From contig CP073743.1 in NCBI GenBank assembly GCA_024397935.1, positions 1,116,001 to 1,180,000 of the forward strand: a stretch of 64,000 bases of DNA, given 5' to 3'. Below are positions 1-12,000 of the stretch, piece by piece; positions within the stretch are counted from its first letter, which is position 1, and every line of letters begins with the position of its first letter. The DNA is from a bacterium SCSIO 12844. GTDB lineage: Bacteria > Pseudomonadota > Gammaproteobacteria > Francisellales > Francisellaceae. The notes under the pieces were generated by a model. The model was not told the origin of the DNA. It saw nothing but the letters and a program-made list of their open reading frames with translations, and ran no database searches. The position numbers and the translations under genes were made by a program.

Positions 1-1
1 A

Positions 2-3000
2 TTAAATAATGTAGCATTCTATTTAGAAGGTGATACTAAGCCTATTTTTAAACTAAGAACTGTTGCTTCTGATAATGTGCATATTTCAAGCCAATATAAA
101 TTATCAGAAAAATTATCAAAGGCTATAAAATCAAACCCAAATCTAAAGGGGACAATTGTTGCATCAAATGTTGCTGATCCAATTAATTATTCATATATTG
201 ATCAAAGTAAAGCGCTAGCTTATATCGATAACTTATTAATTACAGAGCCAAATAATTTAGGTGATGGCGATCTCTATGAAATGAGTTTGGATATTAGTAA
301 AGATTTAGAAATTGTTAATGTTGACTTTTTATATAATGACTCTATATCGAATAACAATATTACAGATGATATTTATTGGGTTAATAAAAATACGTTATTT
401 AAAGTAGGGCAAGTATTAACGGCAAACAACCAAAATACTCTTAAGTTTAATATCACATCTAAAGCTTATGGTCTTGGTGAAGTTAGGTTAACATTAAAAG
501 ACCCTTCAATTGAAGGGTCAAAGCCTTTTACAATTAATGGTTATATCCAAATCGCTCCAGTGACAATTAGTTCTGATGTTGATTCATTAGTATTAGCTGA
601 AGTTAGTAAGCCATATCAAATTAGTATTAAGAATACTTCTAATTTTGATTGGGTAGGTATTACTGAGAATACATTTAATTTAGGTGAGTTAGCTAGTCAT
701 GCTTATATCAAGCATGAAAGAGTAAGTGGGGATCAAAAGTTATGTTCTACTCTTGAAGATGCAACTTTAAAAGCAGGTGAAGCTTGTCAATTAAATATTC
801 AATATTCACCTGATTTAGACTCTCTTACTTCAGGTATTTATAACATAACGCTTAACAAAGGAAATACTAATTTAAATAAAAATACTACATTGTCAGTTAA
901 ATTAGTAGATTCTTATCACCAAGCATTTCTTTTTAAACCTAAGCGTATCGCTCATAACAAGTATGAATTACAAGTTTATAATAAAAAAGATCATAATGTG
1001 CAAGTTATTTTAAATCTGGAAAATATTAAATTAGATTTAAACAACATTGAGCCTGTAACTTCAATAAGTAATGGTGAGAATAATGAAGTTACATTAGGTA
1101 TACCTAGTGGGTTGCATAAAGTTTATTTTTCTAAAAATGATAAAGTAAGTCAAGCTAATATAAAATATACCATTGCAACAGCTGAAAGTTTAGAGGATGA
1201 GGCTAGTTCTATTAATAGTAGAACAATTGTTGAGTCAACAGCTGAATATTTTATCTTATCATCTGAATCTTTAGCCTATGTTAATAATAATACAGTATTA
1301 AGCACAGTAGCTTTTCAATCAGATGAATTAAAATCATTACCTCAAGTATCTGAATTTAATATTGCTGATACTTTTGAGCATGTTAATGCCATTCATGCCG
1401 TTACTAATGATTATAATGGTGTTTTATATGTAGCAACTGATGTTAAAGGATTAATTTATAAAGTTGATCAAAATAAGGCTAAAGCTGAGCAGTTCATCTA
1501 TATTCCAAGTAATGATTATATTCAGCATATGGCAGTAGATAATGATAACAAATTTTTAATAGTTGTTTCTTTTGATCCTGTGCGTAACATAAATTCATTA
1601 TATGATATTAATTTAGAAACCTATGAAACTAAATTAGTTAAAAACTTTACAGGTTCTGTTAATCGTATCAGAGAATTTAATGATTTATTTTATATTATTG
1701 GTGGTAATTTAACTCAAGTAGATAGCCATAACAAAAAAGAAAGCAGTGCTTCTGAAGTAATGATTTATAATCCAAATGAAAATCATTTAGATTTAGTTAA
1801 CCTGTCAGATAGTTTAGGCATCGTATTTGATATTGCTTTAGTTAATGATACTTTCTATTTGGCAACACTAACCAGTAATGGATCTGGTTTGTTTAAAACA
1901 AATAACCCACAAAATCAGACTCAAATTGAGCAAGTGCCATTAAATAATAGTCAATTTATAAAAAATAATGGTTATATTAATCGATTAGAAGTAAGTCCAG
2001 ACAACGCATTATATGGCGTTGGTCAATTAGATAATGCATTTATAGTTGCAAGACTAAAAGAAGGTGAATTACAAACTAAAACAGTACCTAACCGTATCAG
2101 AAGTTTTACAGCTAGTAAAGATGCCTTATATTATAGCTTTTCTCAAAGTAATGATAGTAAATCAAGTAATTTAGAAAATTATATTAGTCGTTGGTCAGAT
2201 AATGATAAAAACAATAAAAATATTGACCAAAATTATAAGTTACCAACGAAAACTTTAGTTAGTAAACTATGGACTCAAACTTCAGAAAATATCTCAAGTA
2301 ATAACTTTTTTGTAAGGCTGGACTCTAGTTATACAGTAACAGAAGGAGAAACACTTACAATAATACCAAAATTAATTACTTCAGATGATGTTGATATTAG
2401 TGGGGTTAGTTATAGTTGGAATACTGGAGGGTTAAATTACCAGCAAGTTGGTAATGGTGTGGTTAAAGTTCATGCTCCAGTTTTATCTGTTAGTGAAAAA
2501 GAATATCCAATTAGTTTAGTTGTAGATTTACTAGGAAATGAGCAAATTGTTAGTTCGGTTGTTAGGGTAGAAGCAGATATAACAAAGCAAGGTAAATTTA
2601 GTATTACAGGTGCTGATTCAGTCGAAGAAGGGAAAGAAATTATTTTAACAGCAGTAGCGAGTGATTTAGTAGGTGATAGAGAGGTTTCAACGTATAGTTG
2701 GAGCTATGATGAGAATCACTTTAAAGCAGGTGCTACTACTAATGAAGAATCAATTACTTTAGAAGCTAAAGTAGGATTCTCTAGTTATGATGATCTAATC
2801 TCATCAATAACCGTAGATGGCACAGATAGTGCGAATGTATCGCTTGAGCAAGGTAAGAAAGCGCTTAGTATTACAGCAGATACTGCTCAAAACGGTAAAT
2901 TTAGTATTACAGGTGCTGATTCAGTCGAAGAAGGGAAAGAAATTACTTTAACAGCAGTAGCGAGTGATTTAGTAGGTGATAGAGAGGTTTCAACGTATAG

Positions 3001-6000
3001 TTGGAGCTATGATGAGAATCACTTTAAAGCAGGTGCTACTACTAATGAAGAATCAATTACTTTAGAAGCTAAAGTAGGGTTCTCTAGTTATGATGATCTG
3101 ATTTCATCAATAACCGTAGATGGCACAGATAGTGCGAATGTATCGCTTGAGCAAGGTAAGAAAGCGCTTAGTATTACAGCAGATACTGCTCAAAACGGTA
3201 AATTTAGTATTACAGGTGCTGATTCAGTCGAAGAAGGGAAAGAAATTACTTTAACAGCAGTAGCGAGTGATTTAGTAGGTGATAGAGAGGTTTCAACGTA
3301 TAGTTGGAGCTATGATGAGAATCACTTTAAAGCAGGTGCTACTACTAATGAAGAATCAATTACTTTAGAAGCTAAAGTAGGGTTCTCTAGTTATGATGAT
3401 CTGATTTCATCAATAACCGTAGATGGCACAGATAGTGCGAATGTATCGCTTGAGCAAGGTAAGAAAGCGCTTAGTATTACAGCAGATACTGCTCAAAACG
3501 GTAAATTTAGTATTACAGGTGCTGATTCAGTCGAAGAAGGGAAAGAAATTACTTTAACAGCAGTAGCGAGTGATTTAGTAGGTGATAGAGAGGTTTCAAC
3601 GTATAGTTGGAGCTATGATGAGAATCACTTTAAAGCAGGTGCTACTACTAATGAAGAATCAATTACTTTAGAAGCTAAAGTAGGATTCTCTAGTTATGAT
3701 GATCTAATCTCATCAATAACCGTAGATGGCACAGATAGTGCGAATGTATCGCTTGAGCAAGGTAAGAAAGCGCTTAGTATTACAGCAGATACTGCTCAAA
3801 ACGGTAAATTTAGTATTACAGGTGCTGATTCAGTCGAAGAAGGGAAAGAAATTACTTTAACAGCAGTAGCGAGTGATTTAGTAGGTGATAGAGAGGTTTC
3901 AACGTATAGTTGGAGCTATGATGAGAATCACTTTAAAGCAGGTGCTACTACTAATGAAGAATCAATTACTTTAGAAGCTAAAGTAGGATTCTCTAGTTAT
4001 GATGATCTAATCTCATCAATAACCGTAGATGGCACAGATAGTGCGAATGTATCGCTTGAGCAAGGTAAGAAAGCGCTTAGTATTACAGCAGATACTGCTC
4101 AAAACGGTAAATTTAGTATTACAGGTGCTGATTCAGTCGAAGAAGGGAAAGAAATTACTTTAACAGCAGTAGCGAGTGATTTAGTAGGTGATAGAGAGGT
4201 TTCAACGTATAGTTGGAGCTATGATGAGAATCACTTTAAAGCAGGTGCTACTACTAATGAAGAATCAATTACTTTAGAAGCTAAAGTAGGATTCTCTAGT
4301 TATGATGATCTAATCTCATCAATAACCGTAGATGGCACAGATAGTGCGAATGTATCGCTTGAGCAAGGTAAGAAAGCGCTTAGTATTACAGCAGATACTG
4401 CTCAAAACGGTAAATTTAGTATTACAGGTGCTGATTCAGTCGAAGAAGGGAAAGAAATTACTTTAACAGCAGTAGCGAGTGATTTAGTAGGTGATAGAGA
4501 GGTTTCAACGTATAGTTGGAGCTATGATGAGAATCACTTTAAAGCAGGTGCTACTACTAATGAAGAATCAATTACTTTAGAAGCTAAAGTAGGATTCTCT
4601 AGTTATGATGATCTGATTTCATCAATAACCGTAGATGGCACAGATAGTGCGAATGTATCGCTTGAGCAAGGTAAGAAAGCGCTTAGTATTACAGCAGATA
4701 CTGCTCAAAACGGTAAATTTAGTATTACAGGTGCTGATTCAGTCGAAGAAGGGAAAGAAATTACTTTAACAGCAGTAGCGAGTGATTTAGTAGGTGATAG
4801 AGAGGTTTCAACGTATAGTTGGAGCTATGATGAGAATCACTTTAAAGCAGGTGCTACTACTAATGAAGAATCAATTACTTTAGAAGCTAAAGTAGGGTTC
4901 TCTAGTTATGATGATCTGATTTCATCAATAATCGTAGATGGCACAGATAGTGCGAATGTATCGCTTGAGCAAGGTAAGAAAGCGCTTAGTATTACAGCAG
5001 ATACTGCTCAAAACGGTAAATTTAGTATTACAGGTGCTGATTCAGTCGAAGAAGGGAAAGAAATTACTTTAACAGCAGTAGCGAGTGATTTAGTAGGTGA
5101 TAGAGAGGTTTCAACGTATAGTTGGAGCTATGATGAGAATCACTTTAAAGCAGGTGCTACTACTAATGAAGAATCAATTACTTTAGAAGCTAAAGTAGGA
5201 TTCTCTAGTTATGATGATCTGATTTCATCAATAACCGTAGATGGCACAGATAGTGCGAATGTATCGCTTGAGCAAGGTAAGAAAGCGCTTAGTATTACAG
5301 CAGATACTGCTCAAAACGGTAAATTTAGTATTACAGGTGCTGATTCAGTCGAAGAAGGGAAAGAAATTACTTTAACAGCAGTAGTGAGTGATTTAGTAGG
5401 TGATAGAGAGGTTTCAACGTATAGTTGGAGCTATGATGAGAATCACTTTAAAGCAGGTGCTACTACTAATGAAGAATCAATTACTTTAGAAGCTAAAGTA
5501 GGATTCTCTAGTTATGATGATCTAATCTCATCAATAACCGTAGATGGCACAGATAGTGCGAATGTATCGCTTGAGCAAGGTAAGAAAGCGCTTAGTATTA
5601 CAGCAGATACTGCTCAAAACGGTAAATTTAGTATTACAGGTGCTGATTCAGTCGAAGAAGGGAAAGAAATTACTTTAACAGCAGTAGCGAGTGATTTAGT
5701 AGGTGATAGAGAGGTTTCAACGTATAGTTGGAGCTATGATGAGAATCACTTTAAAGCAGGTGCTACTACTAATGAAGAATCAATTACTTTAGAAGCTAAA
5801 GTAGGATTCTCTAGTTATGATGATCTGATTTCATCAATAACCGTAGATGGCACAGATAGTGCGAATGTATCGCTTGAGCAAGGTAAGAAAGCGCTTAGTA
5901 TTACAGCAGATACTGCTCAAAACGGTAAATTTAGTATTACAGGTGCTGATTCAGTTCAAGAAGGGAAAGAAATTACTTTAACAGCAGTAGCGAGTGATTT

Positions 6001-9000
6001 AGTAGGTGATAGAGAGGTTTCAACGTATAGTTGGAGCTATGATGAGAATCACTTTAAAGCAGGTGCTACTACTAATGAAGAATCAATTACTTTAGAAGCT
6101 AAAGTAGGATTCTCTAGTTATGATGATCTGATTTCATCAATAACCGTAGATGGCACAGATAGTGCGAATGTATCGCTTGAGCAAGGTAAGAAAGCGCTTA
6201 GTATTACAGCAGATACTGCTCAAAACGGTAAATTTAGTATTACAGGTGCTGATTCAGTCGAAGAAGGGAAAGAAATTACTTTAACAGCAGTAGCGAGTGA
6301 TTTAGTAGGTGATAGAGAGGTTTCAACGTATAGTTGGAGCTATGATGAGAATCACTTTAAAGCAGGTGCTACTACTAATGAAGAATCAATTACTTTAGAA
6401 GCTAAAGTAGGATTCTCTAGTTATGATGATCTGATTTCATCAATAACCGTAGATGGCACAGATAGTGCGAATGTATCGCTTGAGCAAGGTAAGAAAGCGC
6501 TTAGTATTACAGCAGATACTGCTCAAAACGGTAAATTTAGTATTACAGGTGCTGATTCAGTCGAAGAAGGGAAAGAAATTACTTTAACAGCAGTAGCGAG
6601 TGATTTAGTAGGTGATAGAGAGGTTTCAACGTATAGTTGGAGCTATGATGAGAATCACTTTAAAGCAGGTGCTACTACTAATGAAGAATCAATTACTTTA
6701 GAAGCTAAAGTAGGATTCTCTAGTTATGATGATCTGATTTCATCAATAACCGTAGATGGCACAGATAGTGCGAATGTATCGCTTGAGCAAGGTAAGAAAG
6801 CGCTTAGTATTACAGCAGATACTGCTCAAAACGGTAAATTTAGTATTACAGGTGCTGATTCAGTCGAAGAAGGGAAAGAAATTACTTTAACAGCAGTAGC
6901 GAGTGATTTAGTAGGTGATAGAGAGGTTTCAACGTATAGTTGGAGCTATGATGAGAATCACTTTAAAGCAGGTGCTACTACTAATGAAGAATCAATTACT
7001 TTAGAAGCTAAAGTAGGGTTCTCTAGTTATGATGATCTGATTTCATCAATAACCGTAGATGGCACAGATAGTGCGAATGTATCGCTTGAGCAAGGTAAGA
7101 AAGCGCTTAGTATTACAGCAGATACTGCTCAAAACGGTAAATTTAGTATTACAGGTGCTGATTCAGTCGAAGAAGGGAAAGAAATTACTTTAACAGCAGT
7201 AGCGAGTGATTTAGTAGGTGATAGAGAGGTTTCAACGTATAGTTGGAGCTATGATGAGAATCACTTTAAAGCAGGTGCTACTACTAATGAAGAATCAATT
7301 ACTTTAGAAGCTAAAGTAGGGTTCTCTAGTTATGATGATCTAATCTCATCAATAACCGTAGATGGCACAGATAGTGCGAATGTATCGCTTGAGCAAGGTA
7401 AGAAAGCGCTTAGTATTACAGCAGATACTGCTCAAAACGGTAAATTTAGTATTACAGGTGCTGATTCAGTCGAAGAAGGGAAAGAAATTACTTTAACAGC
7501 AGTAGCGAGTGATTTAGTAGGTGATAGAGAGGTTTCAACGTATAGTTGGAGCTATGATGAGAATCACTTTAAAGCAGGTGCTACTACTAATGAAGAATCA
7601 ATTACTTTAGAAGCTAAAGTAGGATTCTCTAGTTATGATGATCTGATTTCATCAATAACCGTAGATGGCACAGATAGTGCGAATGTATCGCTTGAGCAAG
7701 GTAAGAAAGCGCTTAGTATTACAGCAGATACTGCTCAAAACGGTAAATTTAGTATTACAGGTGCTGATTCAGTCGAAGAAGGGAAAGAAATTACTTTAAC
7801 AGCAGTAGCGAGTGATTTAGTAGGTGATAGAGAGGTTTCAACGTATAGTTGGAGCTATGATGAGAATCACTTTAAAGCAGGTGCTACTACTAATGAAGAA
7901 TCAATTACTTTAGAAGCTAAAGTAGGATTCTCTAGTTATGATGATCTAATCTCATCAATAACCGTAGATGGCACAGATAGTGCGAATGTATCGCTTGAGC
8001 AAGGTAAGAAAGCGCTTAGTATTACAGCAGATACTGCTCAAAACGGTAAATTTAGTATTACAGGTGCTGATTCAGTCGAAGAAGGGAAAGAAATTACTTT
8101 AACAGCAGTAGCGAGTGATTTAGTAGGTGATAGAGAGGTTTCAACGTATAGTTGGAGCTATGATGAGAATCACTTTAAAGCAGGTGCTACTACTAATGAA
8201 GAATCAATTACTTTAGAAGCTAAAGTAGGATTCTCTAGTTATGATGATCTGATTTCATCAATAACCGTAGATGGCACAGATAGTGCGAATGTATCGCTTG
8301 AGCAAGGTAAGAAAGCGCTTAGTATTACAGCAGATACTGCTCAAAACGGTAAATTTAGTATTACAGGTGCTGATTCAGTCGAAGAAGGGAAAGAAATTAC
8401 TTTAACAGCAGTAGCGAGTGATTTAGTAGGTGATAGAGAGGTTTCAACGTATAGTTGGAGCTATGATGAGAATCACTTTAAAGCAGGTGCTACTACTAAT
8501 GAAGAATCAATTACTTTAGAAGCTAAAGTAGGGTTCTCTAGTTATGATGATCTCACTTCATCAATAACAGTAGATGGCACAGATAGTGCGAATGTATCGC
8601 TTGAGCAAGGTAAGAAAGAGCTTAGTATTACAGCTGATACTGCTCAAAACGGTAAATTTAGTATTACAGGTGCTGACTCAGTTCAAGAAGGCGATAAGAT
8701 TACTTTAACAGCAGTAGCGAGTGATTTAGTAGGTGATAGAGAGGTTTCAACGTATAGTTGGAGCTATGATGAGAATCACTTTAAAGCAGGTGCTACTACT
8801 AATGAAGAATCAATTACTTTAGAAGCTAAAGTAGGATTCTCTAGTTATGATGATCTCACTTCATCAATAACAGTAGATGGCACAGATAGCGCCAATGCAA
8901 TTATTGAGCCTGCAAGGCAAATATTAAATATTACAGCAGATACTGCTCAAAACGGTAAATTTAGTATTACTGGTGCTGACTCAGTTCAAGAAGGCGATAA

Positions 9001-12000
9001 GATTACTTTAAAAGCCACAGCAGGTTTACCAGGTGATAGAGAAGTTTCAACGTATAGTTGGAGCTATGATGAAAATCACTTTAAAGCAGGTGCTACCACT
9101 AATGAAGAATCAATTACTTTAGAAGCTAAAGTAGGATTCTCTAGTTATGATGATCTCACTTCATCAATAACAGTAGATGGCACAGATAGCGCCAATGCAA
9201 TTATTGAGCCTGCAAGGCAAATATTAAATATTACAGCAGATACTGCTCAAAACGGTAAATTTAGTATTACAGGTGCTGATTCAGTCCAAGAAGGGAAAGA
9301 AATTACTTTAACAGCAGTAGCAAGTGATTTAGTAGGTGATAGAGAGGTTTCAACGTATAGTTGGAGCTATGATTCCACTCACTTTAAAGCAGGTGCTACC
9401 ACTAATGAAGAATCAATTACTTTAGAAGCTAAAGTAGGGTTCTCTAGTTATGATGATCTCACTTCATCAATAACAGTAGATGGCACAGATAGCGCCAATG
9501 CAATTATTGAGCCTGCAAGGCAAATATTAAATATTACAGCAGATACTGCTCAAAACGGTAAATTTAGTATTACAGGTGCTGACTCAGTTCAAGAAGGCGA
9601 TAAGATTACTTTAAAAGCCACAGCAGGTTTACCAGGTGATAGAGAGGTTTCAACGTATAGTTGGCGCTATGATGAAAATTACTTTAAAGCAGGTGCTACC
9701 ACTAATGAAGAATCAATTATTTTAGAAGCTAAAGTAGGATTCTCTAGATATGATGATCTCACTTCATCAATAACAGTAAATGGCACAGATAGCGCCAATG
9801 CAATTATTGAGCCTGCAAGGCAAATATTAAATATTACAGCAAATACTGCTCAAAACGGTAAATTTAGTATTACAGGTGCTGACTCAGTTCAAGAAGGCGA
9901 TAAGATTACTTTAAAAGCCACAGCAGGTTTACCAGGTGATAGAGAGGTTTCAACGTATAGTTGGCGCTATGATGAAAATTACTTTAAAGCAGGTGCTACC
10001 ACTAATGAAGAATCAATTATTTTAGAAGCTAAAGTAGGATTCTCTAGATATGATGATCTCACTTCATCAATAACAGTAAATGGCACAGATAGCGCCAATG
10101 CAATTATTGAGCCTGCAAGGCAAATATTAAATATAACAGCTGATACTAGCCTAACCCCACAAGTCTCAATCTCACCTATCAAGGGTAAGTTTAAAATAGA
10201 AGAAAATAAACTTGTTGAAATAAATGGCACAGGTGCTATTAATACTCAGCTTACGAATACTAACTTTAGTAAAGATATTAGTTATTCATGGGAAGCTAAA
10301 CATGTTGGTGGTGATATGATTGAGATAGTTAGTATTGATAACGCAAAAAGCTTACGAATTAATAATATCCCAGCCTTCACAGGTATTGAATCTCAAGATA
10401 ACTTAGAAGTCACTTTAAAAGTCTGTGATATTGCTAATCGTTGTACTGAAGTATCAGAGAGATTTAAAATTCTTCCGGATGCTCAAGAGCTTGTTAGTCC
10501 TACTGAACAGTTTGAAAATTTCATAGTAAATCAAGGGAAAAATATAGTTGCGTTTGATAGGAGTTATTATTATAGTAATAATGGATTTGGGAGAATATAT
10601 TTTTACTTTGATGATGGAACATATTCTAGATTTAATGAAGATTATGATCAAGTAGATAGAACATCTTCAATTGCATTAAATTTTGGTGTGCCAGATAATC
10701 ATTCTACGGGAGGTGACTATACTAAAAAGATTATTGCCAAATTTAAATTAGACGAATCAGCTGTCTATTCAGTATTTCTTTTTAATGATGGTAAATTAGG
10801 GTATTTAGATGATAAGGCTAAACAAACTCAACTTGAAGGAGATAATGGCACAGTAGTTGATAAGATAGACACGGAATTACTTAATCATACTGTTCTTCCT
10901 CGTGAAAAGTTAAAAGATGTAGTTGCTATATCTAGAAGACATGTTGATGATAAAGATCTACTATTCTTCTATAAAAATGGTACTTATAATATCTTTACAC
11001 CAGGTGTAGGCTTTACGTTTGAAGATAATCATAATATTGTGGATGATTTTCCTAATATTAGTAAATCACGAGTATCTAAAATAGCAGCGGCAAGCTTAAC
11101 TCAGAATAAAGATAAATTAGCTATTTTCTTTAATGATGGGACTTATCAAGAGTTACCTTCACTAGCAATTGAAGCTCGCCCTTTAGTTGCTGATAAAATT
11201 TACTTAAATGCTGTTATAAATAATAGTAATAATTATACTTATCAGTGGACACTAACAGATCTTGGTGATAATAGTGACAGGGCATTATATGATATGAATA
11301 AAAAAATTGCTCACCATTCTGTATCAAAATCTGAAGTTGGCTCTACATTCCTTGCTAAGTTAGTTGTTACAAATACAATTAACCAACAAGAGATTATCAC
11401 CTATAAAAAATATAAAGTAGAAAGTAAAATTGCCGTCTTCGCTGATTTAAATAATGAGTTAATTAAATTCGATAGTAGCAGAACACAGATAGTTTTTCCA
11501 AGTGATACGATCAAGTTTGTTGCTACCTATGCAACTATGGGTGTTAGTATTGGAAAAATTCAACCTTTAACAGTTTCAGGTAATGTAAACGAAGACACTA
11601 TTACGAATATAAATACATTAGCTGATAGTATTACTGAGAAATATGCTGCTGACTATGAGTTTGCTGATAAAGGATTAAATGGATTTCCTTATTATGATTA
11701 TTATGCATATTCTCCAAAGCCTAGTAACCATACTGTCACCAATGGTAGCTTTGAATATAAAGAGTTTACACTTCAAACAGAAAGAAAAATAAATACAGGC
11801 AGTATCGTACTGGAGACTACCAAAAGAACAATAGGCTATATTGAAGCTATACCTCCAACAGACTCTAATGCAGTTTGGAAAATTTCTAAGACAGATAAAT
11901 ATGGTAAATATATATCAAAAAATGATTTATATAGACTACTAAATATGCATTCTAAAATAGAATATTATTTATATGATGCCGCTCATCAGTATGTAGTTGA

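Noticed and set aside
2591-10156. CRISPR-like reading of the regular repeats
   Set aside because: Units are 303 bp, contiguous without spacers, and lie in frame inside one long coding region; no cas genes are present.
9979-10230. An open frame antisense to the repeat region of the giant gene
   Set aside because: It is a shadow of the sense frame, with no ribosome binding site, and hydrophobic only because the sense codons are Glu/Asp-rich.
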